Part shown: one piece after another, positions 29,694 through 40,565 of the stretch | How positions within the stretch are numbered: the first letter of the stretch is position 1 | Layout of the letters: each line of letters begins with the position of its first letter | DNA from: Pogostemon cablin | Lineage: Eukaryota; Streptophyta; Magnoliopsida; Lamiales; Lamiaceae | NCBI GenBank assembly: GCA_023678885.1 | Contig: CM042965.1 | Location: 34,267,777-34,331,776, forward strand | Reading direction: 5' to 3' | DNA: 64,000 bases | Made by a program: the position numbers and the translations under genes | Notes under the pieces: model-generated | Database searches by the model: none | The model's input: only the letters and a program-made list of their open reading frames with translations | Told to the model about the DNA's origin: nothing

Positions 29694-29714
29694 GTCCCCA
29701 GCAGCACGGCACCA
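29694..29714 (-). promoter_or_regulatory. Primer binding site, degenerate tRNA-Asp type
   Basis: Minus strand TGGTGCCGTGCTGCTGGGGAC begins seven bases inside the 5' LTR. It equals the tRNA-Asp site (tggcgccgttgccgggga) with a few changes and two extra bases. Confidence 0.75.
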
Positions 29715-30882
29715 TAAACTTGTTAGGCGTTATTTGCGCACTCCAACGTAATCCCCAAGTGTAGAGATATCAATTACAGAGGCAAGTACCCAAGTTAAAA
29801 ATGACGTTCCCACTGAGACAATTAATTATCTATTTATCTTAAATTACTATTCAAATAGAATTAATGTAACAAATTTCCAAGTGTTTGAATTTAATTAATA
29901 TCTAAAGTACTGAATTGATAAATGACTTAATAAATAAAAGCAAAGAAGAATTATTCAAGATTGAATTAAGAGAGAAATAACAGCTCTAAGGTATCAGGTT
30001 TAGTGCAATTGATTTGGTTTCCTAGACGTTCTATTGTTCATTCATTCTATTTTAATGGAAATACATCACCAGACCCTATTAACCCACCAAATATGATTCG
30101 ATTTCAAGTTAATAGTTTTATTCAATTAAAATCAAAAGATGCGTGAATCGTTTTGACCCTCCTTCCTAGATACTAATAATGCAAACATAAAGAACCTCCG
30201 GATGACCCGTTTGACTAACAAATATTCTCTGAAAGTACTACCCAATCTTATTCACTTTCTACTTGAATTCTTAATTGTATTATTCCACTAAGACAATCAA
30301 GTATCTTATTTACCAGCTCTTGGAATTATCGTGTTCACGGACAAACTACTACAATTCCTAGCAAATAGACAATATTAATTATATTTGTGCACAAGCTAAC
30401 ACAACATACCAAGCATCACGGGCAACATCAATGATATATTGTGAAGACGTTACAAACATATAAACACAGTCTTAATTAATCAAATAAACAAGAATCTTAA
30501 TAGCATGAATTCACAACAGTTGACTAGGTTTTCCAAATAAACCACCCTAACCTTCAATCCCTAGAACTATAAATGGTTTTTAGCTCATGAGGTTACACAT
30601 AACCCTTATGGCTGACAATTCCATAACAAAATCAACAAAAGAATAAATTAAAGAAAAGAAACAAATCCTAGTGTCACGTGGTTTACATTCTTCCCCCGTC
30701 TCTCCAATTGGATTGCCTCTCTCAACCACACTTGAATTTTCCTCCGAACCGATGAAATAGATGGATGAATGATCTGATGTGAGTGAGTGGATGGATGGAT
30801 GGTGCGTGAATGGAATTCACGATATCTTTCTGTTGAATGTGATCGATTTCTTTTCTCCAGGTGTCTTGATCCCTTTTTATAC

Positions 30883-30891
30883 CATAGCCCT
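30883..30891 (-). promoter_or_regulatory. LTR TATA box
   Basis: Minus strand gGTATAAAAAGGgatcaagac, just downstream of the palindrome island, as in the other two LTR families. Confidence 0.65.
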
Positions 30892-30960
30892 CCCTTGGGC
30901 TCTTTTTTCATGTTCTCACGCACTGGAGGGTGAAAATCCCAATTTTTGGCCCAAAATAAC

Positions 30961-31300
30961 CCAACACGAGTTGGGATGCCCAACTCGAGTTGCAACACGA
31001 CCAGTGTTACATTGAAAAGTAACTCGAATAATACCAACATGAGTCGTGTTGATAACTCGTGCTATTGCCTGTCCAGTCGTGTCGCAATGCTCTAAAATTA
31101 AATTGCCCACGGACCCCAACACTGGTCGTGTTACAAGTCGTGTTGGGTCCTGCAACTCGTGTTGGCTCTCTGGATTGTCCACGGACCCCAACACTGGTCG
31201 TATTACAAGTTGTGTTGCACTACTTTTGCATTCTGACCATCTACGGGACTCAACACTGGTCGTGTTGCAAGTCGTGTTGAGTCTTGGAACTCGTGTTGGC
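30961..31300. repeat. AACACGAGT/ACTCGTGTT palindrome island in the LTR
   Basis: Words such as caacacgagttgg, caactcgagttgcaacacg, gagtcgtgttg and aacactggtcgtgttacaag recur at ~20-40-bp spacing. The copy in the left LTR is 23461-23830. The right copy has lost one cassette near 31213. Confidence 0.85.
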
Positions 31301-31507
31301 CCTTTTTGCGCTTGTTTCTTGCCCGTCTTCGGTTATGCTTCATTTTAACCTATTTTAACCTTCAAAACTCAACAAAACACCTAAGTAGCAACATAATCAT
31401 GCAAAATACGTAAACCACGCAATCTCACACGAATATATGGCCTTATTCTAATAAAAACAATGTAATGTGAGACCGAAAAGAAGTAAATTTTCACTCTCAT
31501 CAGTTGT

Positions 31508-34500
31508 TGACAACTTTCTATTTCAATTCATATTCTTCTCCCAAAATCTATAATGATTTCTATATTTATATAACCAGATCCTCGTCATTTCCCAATACAT
31601 TTGGATTTAACCGTTTCGCATACCCAGTTTTTTTTATTTATTTTGATGCACGTGAGAATTTACTAGGTATATGTCTTCTGGATAAATCTATTAAAGAGAT
31701 TTTTCATTATCAAAACAAACTCTTCTGATAATTTTGGAAGTGACTATTTGTTCTTAAAATGAATTTCTGCGGATATTTAATTTTCAAATCATAAAGTCTT
31801 TCACGCTTCTAGCGTTGATCCAATAATTGTTTAAAATATTATGTCCCTGGGGAACTCCACTTCCACTGGTCCATTGATTATAAATATAAGGGACTTTGTC
31901 ACTTCATTATAATAGTTTGACAGTTTATTTGTTATTGCAAACCAATAATCTTTTGAACTTCTGGTTCAGTCAATCTAGTGCAAAATAATAGAATTTCTCG
32001 GCATTCACATAAATATTAGGGCTAAATCTCCCCTTAATGCCGTGAAATGATCTTCATTAAATGTGCAGTTAGCGTACTAACATATATATTAATCCCCTAT
32101 TTTGGGCATTATAGAAATTGACGGATAATTATCATCAGAATGCCCATTGAAATACGCTATGTTGGTGATTTAAAATACTAATTACACAATTCATAATTTG
32201 CTGATGGGAAATGTTTAAGGCTTCCGGCCATGATTGAGCAGAATTAGTTATAAATTGGTTATAATTATGATATGCAGGAGCCAGATTTGTGTTTAGTTAT
32301 TCCAAGTTCCTGTTGGAATAAAATATTCACTGCGTGTGAACATAAGACATTGGATGTTTCACTTTTTTTTTGTAATATTATCAGTTGATATCAAACTCCA
32401 ATTTACTAAATCAAATATTCAACATTTGAGTTCTTCATATGAAATTTCATTTGTATTAGTGCACTTTGAATAAAAATTTATTTATTCAGTGGATACATCA
32501 CTAAAATATTTTGGTCATGTCATAAAAAAAAATTGACCAATTTTTCTCCTTAAATCTCTTAAACATATTAGGAGAAATAATTCCAACTTTAGTATGTAAA
32601 TATCATATTATAAAATTTCCTCACAAACTTAATAAGTTTCATTTCATATGTCATGATTAAAATAATTTAAATTATCTGGCTCATCCGTTTGCCCAAAATA
32701 ACCCAATTACTCATGCCATATTTTAAAAATTTTGGGTTTCAAATATAAATATCACAACAATATATATATCCAACTATCAACTTATAAGATATGTATGATC
32801 AAACAAAATCATTTAATATAGCATATAAAAACAAAATAATAATGTCATAGAAAAGAAATCATGTTTGAATAAATATTTTTATTCAGAGGAATATTGCTAA
32901 ATTATCTAGCATTTTAAGAAAATCTCAAATGTTGAAATCATACTTTGTCTCCTTAATCTTCAAGTTTAGATCCAAATTTGTCATTATTGACTAGGTCAAT
33001 GATTTTATTTATTTCAGGCAAATAAATATTTTTATTTACACCATTTTTACTCCACAAATAATTTTTTCTTATATTTTGATATTCCACAACCAAGTTATTT
33101 GTTGTGAATTATTTACAAGACCACACATTGATATGTGTAACAATTTTGCTTCTGTTGGGAGTGCTTGGTTAAATCTTTGATTTCATCCTCGATATTCGAG
33201 AAGGTCAATGTGAATTCATTCTTTAACTATAATTATTTCTTACTCTTCCTCGCCCTTTCATTCCATATATAATTAATATAATACTTTGGGAATATATCAT
33301 GTGCTTCAGGCACAAGTTTTGAATCAACTAGTCTATTATTATGGTTTTTTTTATTTATAATTAATTATGTTTTTCTTCGACCATGTATTACATTGTGAGT
33401 CAACTACTTTGATAAGCACCTTAATAAGATCAACTTAAGTTTTGTCAATCAATACGGGGAAGCCAATATAAATTCACTTTTCCACTGTGACTATTTCTTA
33501 TTCTCGTTCTCCCTTTTTATCTTCTACGCCAGGTATAATTCTTTTCGAATGTATCATGTGCTTCAAGCACAGGTTTTGAATCTACTGGTTTTGCATTGTG
33601 GTTTTTCATCAATAATTGGTTATGTTTTTCTGTTACCAATAATGCAGGGATAAGCTCTTAATGCTTAATAAAATTTTTAACTCTGTACTGCTACTGGAGT
33701 ACAAGATTGCTAGCATGGAAGGTGGAAAGAGTTTTTCTAATCAATTCAGATTATGTACTGTTCTGCTTACAGATCAGTTGTGAGACAATATAGTGTAAAG
33801 TAGAATTGTATTATGTTACAGATTTTAAATCTCGAAATCTTAGATTCAGCCAGTCATATTGAGCTTGTTGATCAAAGCGTTCCTTCAGGGATTGTTATAA
33901 AATAACATGATCTTTTTATGTTAAAAACCTTTTTTTAAGGTATTTGTTCAGATGATGACGAAGAAATTTTAGTATTTTGGCCTTCTAGGCCGAAGTGCAT
34001 TCAACTTTTGAAAATAATAGCTTCCCTTAAATCTCAGGAGATGAATTTCAATGTCTAAGGCTGCTTTAGACTAAATAGGTATTGACATCAAAGGCTAGCT
34101 CGACATGTTCTCTTTTAGTGATGTCAGATATTTTTAATGAATTACAATTATTTAAAAAATAAGTGCATCAATTGCTTGAAAAATATATCTTATCATCATA
34201 TTATAATAAGAAATGCATATAAACAATTAATGATTTTCATAACATATAAAAAAATATTTGGCAGTATACAAAAAGTTTAATCATATAATAAAGTATGATT
34301 ATTAAATTAAAAATATTTTCCATAAAATAAATTTTGAATTGGTATCAATACTGTCAAATTGATGATTTCACAATATGATCAAAATATTTGACATATATCA
34401 TATTTGACATATACAATAACTTTAATCACATGTCGTATGATTCTTAAATTAAAAAAATATATATACATGGAAAATCAATCAATTTCAATTCCAATTCCAA

Positions 34501-35397
34501 TTTTTTATTAAATGAGTTCAATCAATTAAAGTTGTATTATTCTGTGTTGTATGATTCTTTAATGAGTGCTATCAACTTTCATTAAAAAATTTTCATTTTT
34601 TTTTACTTTTTAATTGTAATATCATCATAAATCAATCAATTTCTAAATAGAAAATAAGCAGGCTACGAATAATTTTGTACATCTTATGTGAAAAATTGCA
34701 TATACACATGTATCACATAAATATCGTTATCTTGCCATCAATTAAAACACTGATGTAAACAATATCCAAGATTAACATATAGATTTTGAAAATAAAATTT
34801 CTAAATAATCATTATATTTTTCATAAATATCATTCTTTACCATAAAGATGTAAAGTATATCCAAGATTAATATATGTAGATTATGGAATTCAATCAATAC
34901 ATTATCATGTAAGACAAAAACAAAAATAATACGAATCATATACATGCATTCTGATTAAAATTAAAATTAACATAAAAATTATATGGAAATTTTTTTACAT
35001 TGATTTTTGACAAATCTCAGTATATGCATAATCAAAAGTTTGCAAAAAAAAAATAATTTTAATTAATCACAGCTCATGATAGAAAATAGGTGTAATAAAA
35101 TTCAAACTTACGTATTTTTCTTAATCAAAATGGTCAAAAAATAAATCATAAGTTAATTTTAATGATATTAAAAAAAACGCAGAGAGCTAGATTGAGAATT
35201 AAAAAGTTAATATATATATTCGAAGATGAAGCAAGATATCAATTACAAATATTAATTTCAATGTTCCATATAAGTCATAAACATGTCTGTTCTTCGTGAT
35301 TAAATAAATTAACATAAAATTTTAATTATACCTCGCAGAAAAGACACAATTCTTTTCTAGGGTCTCCTTCTCCTTCAATTAATAGTCCAGTTCGTTA
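31508..35397 (-). mobile_element. Copia internal remnant, 5' side
   Basis: About 3.9 kb, AT-rich, no reading frame over 80 codons, many stops on both strands. By position it should hold gag, protease and integrase of the Copia element, but I cannot identify domains with confidence. No other repeat structure seen. Confidence 0.55.
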
Positions 35398-35416
35398 GGG
35401 CATGCTGATAACGTAT
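35398..35416 (-). promoter_or_regulatory. Copia primer-site region
   Basis: Minus strand ATACGTTATCAGCATGCCC follows the LTR end. It resembles primer regions of other plant Copia elements (tatcag core), but differs from the standard initiator-Met site TGGTATCAGAGC. Confidence 0.45.
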
Positions 35417-35640
35417 TGTAAACTAGAATATAAGAATCATAAAGAAGAAGAAAAGAATACAAGAATACAAAAGAAATAGAGAGGAAGAGAGATTTTCATG
35501 AACGTTGATATCTGTTTGTAAGTGTATAAAACCCTAATGTTCTTACTCTTAATATAGAGAAGAGAAATGGTACAATTGTAAATAAACTCTCTTCCTATAC
35601 TAATGATTAAAAGAGTAATGTCCATATAAAATATTTCACA
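35417..35640 (-). repeat. Copia 5' LTR
   Basis: TGTAAACTAGAATATAAG to aaaatatttcaca, 224 bp, intact, and collinear with the split left LTR. Confidence 0.88.
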
Positions 35641-36005
35641 ACATAACAATTATTATGATTATTATTGAACAATTAGTTAAATTAAAATTAATTATGATAA
35701 AATAAAAAAAATAATTAATTATTTCTTATTATTAAATATAATAATTTTTGTATTTAATTGATTTAGGAATTCAAAAGTTCTCATATTTAATGTCTAATAA
35801 TAAATATTAGAGAGAAATAAGTATAATGAGAATGAAGAGTCATCATTAATATAATTTAATATTAAAATACACTACATGTCAAATAAAAATATAATTTAAA
35901 GTATTAAATATTTTATGTCATTAATAGAAGAAAAGGTAAAGAAGTAATAAAAGAGATTAAGTATGGATAAAATTGAAAAAAAAATGTTTCTCAAATGCTA
36001 GCCAC

Positions 36006-36012
<7 letters not shown>
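35641..36012. other. AT-rich, nothing recognised
   Basis: Unique-looking AT-rich DNA right of the Copia element. No gene or terminal structure. Confidence 0.6.

Positions 36013-36069
<57 letters not shown>
36013..36069. repeat. (TA)n microsatellite
   Basis: About 28 TA units, at the tail end of the LINE fragment that follows. Confidence 0.97.
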
Positions 36070-36072
<3 letters not shown>

Positions 36073-36236
36073 GAAAAAGCCAAAATTTTATTAAAATGAG
36101 TAGAGCATAAGAAGTGCTCAATATGGTGCAAATATTACAAAATAAATTTAGAGGATAACCTGCATGAAGCGTCAATCAATTTCCCCTCCCAGCCTTCTTT
36201 ACAAACTAATGCATATTTGGGGTTCTCTCAAACTAA

Positions 36237-36239
<3 letters not shown>
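36070..36239 (-). mobile_element. LINE 3' end, 5'-truncated
   Basis: Minus strand ends ..GAGCACTTCTTATGCTCTACTC, ATTTTAATAAAATTTTGGC, TTTTTCCAAA and then TA repeats. A small hairpin (GAGCACTT..TTATGCTC), an AATAAAA signal and gcttttTcc before a simple tail is the usual 3' end of plant LINEs. A related plus-strand end lies at 40489-40565. The coding part is absent. Confidence 0.7.

Positions 36240-36329
<90 letters not shown>
36240..36329. repeat. (TA)n microsatellite
   Basis: About 44 TA units. Confidence 0.97.
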
Positions 36330-36331
<2 letters not shown>

Positions 36332-36406
36332 GTTATGTTATGATTATAATATGATTCACTATAGATATATATCTTAATTACCAAATAGTGTACTTTAACT
36401 ATATTA

Positions 36407-36662
36407 CTCCCTCCGTCCCGTTACAACATACGCGTTTGCTTTTTGCACATTGATTAATGAGTATAATATTTTAATGTGTAGTGAGGTGAGAGAAATAATA
36501 TATTAATATAAAGTGGGTAGGTGTATTAGTATGACATATAGGTTCATAGAGAGAGAAGTAATTAATATGTGTATGTCCTCTTTACCAAAAAGTGAAATGC
36601 ACACTTTGTATTGGGACTGACAAAAATGGAAAAACGCGTACGTTTCAATGGAACGGAGGGAG
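36407..36662. mobile_element. Stowaway MITE
   Basis: Ends CTCCCTCCGTCCCGTTACAAC and GGAACGGAGGGAG with TA on both sides. Internal taatatgtg / gtgggtaggtgtattag segments are shared with 37499-37973, 50557-50800 and 51830-52064. Confidence 0.9.
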
Positions 36663-36722
36663 TATAATTTAATAATTAATTAACATGTCCCTCTTATAAT
36701 ATCCGTTTTATAAGAAATAGTA

Positions 36723-36803
36723 CTTCCTTCGTCCCAAAATTTTTTGCACACTTCCTTTGTAATTTACAAAAAAAGTGTGCAAAAAATTGTGGGACGGAGG
36801 GAG
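36723..36803. mobile_element. 81-bp Stowaway hairpin
   Basis: CTTCCTTCGTCCCAAAATTTTT pairs with its complement across tttgtaatttacaaa; TA on both sides. It has the same loop core as 26512-26592. Confidence 0.9.
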
Positions 36804-36805
36804 TA

Positions 36806-37125
36806 CCTTTTATTAATTAATTATATTATTTTTATTTTAATATTTATTTAATTATATAATTATTATGTAAACATTATTTATACGTTTTATAGTTGATCTA
36901 TTGTATTTTAGGAACAAGGTAAGACTTTCCTTGAATTTTTGTTTGCATGCAATAAAATTTCTATATTTATTTAAAAGTTCATTTTTTCAATAAATTTCTG
37001 TGTCGCATTCAAAATATATTAATATAGTAAGATAGACAGAAAAAGATTCTTGTGAGATATTCATATGTACGGATGATAAGACTGTCAAATCTGTAATGAA
37101 CTATATTCGCATGCATATGTATTAA
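36806..37125. other. AT-rich spacer, nothing recognised
   Basis: No gene, terminus or repeat unit seen between two Stowaways. Confidence 0.6.
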
Positions 37126-37127
37126 TA

Positions 37128-37448
37128 CTCCCCCCGTCCCGGGAAGTATTTCGCGTATTGGTGTTCGCGGAGTTTAAGAAAATTTTGTATTTTTATGTAT
37201 AAAGTAAGAAAGAGAATATATATTTTAGTTGATTTAATGAAAAAGGTGTGTAAAGTTATTGAGAGATGTGAAAAAAGTGTGTAAAGTTTTTGGGAGATGT
37301 GAAAAAGTAAGTATTATATTGAGATATGTGTAAAAAGTGAGTATTAGTATAATGTATTTTTTACCAAATTTAGTAAAAGTAAAGTGTGAAATACTTTGAG
37401 GGACGGATGAAAAAGGAAAGTGTGAAATACTTTGGGGGACGGAGGGAG
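37128..37448. mobile_element. Stowaway MITE with repeated right end
   Basis: Ends CTCCCCCCGTCCCGGGAAG and CTTTGGGGGACGGAGGGAG, TA-flanked. The terminal word gtgaaatacttt-g(a/g)gggacgga occurs twice at the right end (37387-37410 and 37424-37446), a terminal duplication. Confidence 0.88.
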
Positions 37449-37498
37449 TATACTACTATACATCCTATACTTTTTTGTGCATATGTTGAAAACATATA

Positions 37499-37973
37499 CT
37501 CCCGCGTTCCTTACTTGCTTTTTCACGTAAATTAAGATGTACTCCCTTCGTCTTGTTTAAAGGATTGTTTTTACTTTTTAGCACGTGAATTAAGGAGTAT
37601 TATTATTTAATGTGTAGTGTGTAGTTGTATTAGTGGGAGTGTGAACCCCATATTTTAATTGTATTAGAGGGGGTGTGTGAGTCCCATGTGTGTAAAAAAG
37701 AAAAGGGGACCATTTGGATGGGACGACCAAAATGGCAAAAAAGAACTCTTTGGGTGGGACGGAGGGAGTATAATATTTTAATGTGTAGTGGTTTGAGAAA
37801 AATAATATTTAATATAAAGTGGGTAGTTGTATTAGTATTGTATGTGGGCCCTATATGAAATATTAATTATTTTCTGTAGGTCAAACTTGACAAAAGAAGA
37901 AATGTAAACTTTAACTTGGAATAACCCAAAATTGAAAACGTAAACTTTAACGCGGGATGGAGGAATTTAGGAG
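37499..37973. mobile_element. Stowaway MITE, host of a second Stowaway
   Basis: Outer ends CTCCCGCGTTCC and GCGGGATGGAGGAATTTAGGAG, TA-flanked. Removing 37542-37768 plus one TA rebuilds the usual interior cacgtaaattaag..taatattttaatgtgtag. Confidence 0.8.
37542..37768. mobile_element. Stowaway MITE nested in a Stowaway
   Basis: Ends CTCCCTTCGTCTTGTTTAAAGG and GGTGGGACGGAGGGAG, TA-flanked, sitting at a TA of the outer element. Confidence 0.88.
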
Positions 37974-37975
37974 TA

Positions 37976-38414
37976 TTTCACTACTCCCTTCTTCCCATAA
38001 AAAGAGTTACGTTTACTGTTTGACCAAAAATTACGAAATATACTGTAGTATTTTAGTTTATAGTGTGTGAGCCCCATAAAAATAAAATAATTAATTTATA
38101 TGGTCTCATCTATTGAAAAATGAAATATAATTCTTATAACATAACGTTTTAATTTATAAAATGTAACTTTCGTGGGTACAAAGAAATATACTTTTTCAAT
38201 AAATTCCGACAACCAACCTGCTCTAGTATTTAATAATTTCAGGTCCCCTTGTCTCTCATGACATTGTCGCCATGTGTAAATTAATAATTGTAAATATTTG
38301 TGCAACACTTATTGAGCAATAGATGATGGACAATACTAATAATATTTTAATAAAAAATTGTAATCAATGGAAAGTAATAATGTTGCAATGATTTCTTCTA
38401 TGAATAAATTATAA
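37976..38414. other. AT-rich with one lone Stowaway-like end
   Basis: ctactcccttcttcccataaa at 37980-38000 is a Stowaway-type end without a partner. The segment 38210-38285 (cctgctctagtatttaataatttca .. gccatgtgtaaattaat) recurs at 40329-40412. No gene. Confidence 0.5.
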
Positions 38415-38423
38415 TAAAATAAA

Positions 38424-38740
38424 GGAAAAATCAATAATAGATATTAATAAATTATAATTGTTATCACTAATAATGATTTAACGTTGACCAGCGTTGACCA
38501 CCGGCTAGACAGCTATTGACCGGCGGCCGAACAACTGTTGACCGCTACCGCTTGCTGCCGGAATTTAAAATGTGCAAACAAAATGTGCAAAAACAAAATT
38601 GTACAAAACCAAATTGTGCAAATACATAAGGGTATTTATGGTATCACAATCATAATTGTGTAGTTATGAGTAATAGTACTTTGAGTCATGTAGTTTACAG
38701 CAATTATGCATTATTTTATATATCCAATAATAAGTGACCC
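38424..38740 (-). mobile_element. Mutator-type MITE with GC-rich core, copy 1
   Basis: Flanked by the perfect 9-bp duplication taaaataaa (38415-38423, 38741-38749). Inverted ends GGAAAAATCAATAATAGATA and GGGTCACTTATTATTGGATA. Inside is an 80-bp GC-rich block of gttgaccgccgg-type words in otherwise AT-rich DNA, then a ttgtgcaaa-rich block. The reverse complement matches 48021-48462. No protein is evident. Confidence 0.87.
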
Positions 38741-38749
38741 TAAAATAAA

Positions 38750-39467
38750 AAGTAACAATATTTTTAAAAAGAACTAATAATATTTTTAATGAAAAGTAAT
38801 AACTAATTAAAAATATAAAATGGTCTCACCCAATATTACACATAATCATAGAGAAAATATCAAATTTAACCCCATAAATTTGATAAATCCAATTTTAGTT
38901 GACATATGTTCTTTAACTTTTTCAATTTTAGTCATTTATTATCAATTTTAGTTCTATAATTTTTTACTTTTTCAATTATAATCATTTTGTAAAAATATAT
39001 ATTTGTACAATTTATAGGGCTTGCAAGAATTAATCAGAAATTTGAAGTCCTATAAGTTTTAAATTTATTTTGCAAAATGATCAAAACTGAAAAATTGAAG
39101 AGTTATACTCTCTCCATTATGTAGAAGTTGTGACATTTTTTTTATCCTACAAAAGTTTACACATTTCCTTTTTAAGTATGTGTGATTCATCCAAAACAAT
39201 TAGTATATTCGCGTGTGGCCTACACACACCACTAATACACATAACCACCACATATTAAAATATTATATCCTTAACCCACTACTTATTAAATTATCTATTT
39301 GAATTCTGAATTCTTTATTTAGTTTAATTTTTTTTAAATAAGTGTGAATCATCTCATATTTTTATTTGCTTTATATAATTTAATTAATTTAAAATTGAGG
39401 AGATATTTTTTAATGTCGTTCAATTAAATTTAATATTTTAAAATATTTGTTTAATTAATCTGGTAAT
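38750..39467. other. AT-rich stretch with a lone Stowaway-like end
   Basis: actctctccattatgtagaag (39109-39129) looks like one Stowaway end. No gene. Confidence 0.5.
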
Positions 39468-39583
39468 CTTCAATCTAATCAATCAAAATATCATGTTGTT
39501 ATAGCAATCTTTATGTGTGAAGTACCACTTCAATCTAATCAATCAAAATATCATATTGTTATAGCAATCTTTTTATGTGTGAA
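39468..39583 (+). repeat. Tandem duplication, two 57-59-bp units
   Basis: cttcaatctaatcaatcaaaatatcat(g/a)ttgttatagcaatctttatgtgtga occurs twice in a row with almost no changes, so the duplication is recent. Confidence 0.92.
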
Positions 39584-39994
39584 AGTGCAATTTTATTGAA
39601 ATGTTTACATAAGATTACAAATAATAACTTTTTATATGAAATTTATAATAATAAATAAAATTGCTAGCAAATTTTTATAGCAATAAAATTTCTATAATTA
39701 TTTAATTCATTTTCTTAATAAATTTGATGCGATAAAATAAAGATTTTTAATAATTACAATTGTAAATAATTATTTATATACATATAAGAATCCAATCAAA
39801 TCTTCTACTATGATTTATAGTTGAATAATATAATTTATGACTAAACCCCTACATTAATAAAGCAAGAATATTATCTCTTGGTATCACACACCCCTTTATC
39901 TCGATCTGCTATCACACACCCCTTAAGTGAAACGTGATTGAGATTGCTCTCGAAGCATGCGTTTGAAGAATTCGAATAATGGTTAAGGGGACTC
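39584..39994. other. AT-rich, no gene
   Basis: Contains aataaataaaattgctagcaa (39648-39668), also found at 3131-3151, and a short repeat tatcacacacccct (39882-39895, 39910-39923). Nothing else recognised. Confidence 0.5.
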
Positions 39995-40110
39995 TTAATA
40001 TAAATATCTGTAAATTGGAGCTCAAATGGAACATATTAATGAGTGACAAGTTTTTTAGATGACATCAATTCACAAATAAAATGATAGTAAATATCAATGT
40101 ACTTAACTCA
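39995..40110 (-). pseudogene. Copia RNase H fragment
   Basis: A minus-strand frame gives VKYIDIYYHFICELMSSKK, corresponding to the conserved (T)KHIdi.yHFIRE block at the end of Copia RNase H. Stops lie close on both sides and no LTR was found, so it is an isolated relic. Confidence 0.6.
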
Positions 40111-40488
40111 TTTATGTGCTTGTTGTCACATAACAAAATTGGAGAGTTTGAAGAGTTTGAAGAGGATACTTGAAACTCTAAAAAAATAAAGGATATAAAC
40201 CATTTCAGACTCAGCATTAACAAAAGCTCTCGCTTAAAATTATAAAGAGGAATATCAATTAATAGTTATGCATCTGTATTAGTTAATATATTAAATTATT
40301 ACATATTTCTATATTTTTTCAATATTTTCAGCCCACCATCCTGCTCCATTATTAAATAATTTCACCCGATCATGGTCCCCCGCATGACACTGTCCCGCCA
40401 TGTGTAAATTAATCGTAGTATCAATTTTGGTTCATTTATGTTTAATTTAATTCTATAATATTGGAAATGTAACATGATTGAATAATAA

Positions 40489-40565
40489 AACTTTCTCATG
40501 TGAGTATGAGCACATCTTATGCTATACTCTCTTTTAATAAAATTTTACTTTTTCAAAAAAATAAA
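40489..40565 (+). mobile_element. Minimal 5'-truncated LINE insertion (77 bp)
   Basis: Ends ..gagcacatcttatgctatac, tcttttaataaaattttac, tttttcaaaaaaataaaa: a LINE 3' end with AATAAAA and an A-rich tail. The flanks aacatgattgaataataa (40471-40488) and aacatgattgtataataa (40566-40583) are an 18-bp target duplication with one mismatch. Confidence 0.82.

Larger units (their letters stand above)
22222..31502 (-). mobile_element. Gag-protease-only LTR retrotransposon (TR-GAG-like, Athila/Tat)
   Basis: Two ~1.79-kb LTRs (22222-24022 and 29721-31502) lie in direct repeat, with the 5-bp duplication gttgt (22217-22221, 31503-31507). Reading minus: 5' LTR, degenerate tRNA-Asp primer site, gag (29599-27977), linker and protease (27818-25631, interrupted by a CACTA element), a long 3' UTR, a polypurine tract and the 3' LTR. 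There is no place for reverse transcriptase, RNase H or integrase, because the frame after the protease ends at 25631 and the 3' UTR begins there. The element at 57019-64000 has the same plan, so this looks like a family trait rather than a chance deletion. It would need an autonomous partner. Confidence 0.88.
29721..31502 (-). repeat. 5' LTR of the gag-protease element
   Basis: TGTTAGGCG to tctcatca, 1782 bp, paired with 22222-24022. The GC-rich cgtgttg island lies at 30961-31300, followed on the minus strand by the TATA box. Frames inside it are not genes. Confidence 0.93.
15599..35640 (-). mobile_element. Degenerate Ty1/Copia LTR retrotransposon carrying two nested LTR elements
   Basis: Two ~224-bp LTRs in the same orientation (15599-15665 plus 20154-20310, and 35417-35640) bound about 5.8 kb of own internal DNA (20311-22221 and 31508-35416). 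The orientation is minus. Next to the left LTR, reading minus, is a polypurine tract (ccaaggaggag). Next to the right LTR is an acgttatcagca primer-site-like word. The region inside the polypurine tract has the repeated gtactcttttcc / acttagttttttc blocks typical of Copia 3' ends. No open pol frame remains. The LTRs differ by roughly 8%, which suggests an old insertion, with the nested elements arriving later. Confidence 0.75.

Noticed and set aside
31508..35397. Endogenous pararetrovirus or intact Copia pol
   Set aside because: No RT (YxDD), movement-protein or coat motif was found and no frame is long enough.
15580..35660. Target-site duplication for the Copia element
   Set aside because: aacaatt occurs on both flanks but not immediately next to either LTR, so I do not count it.
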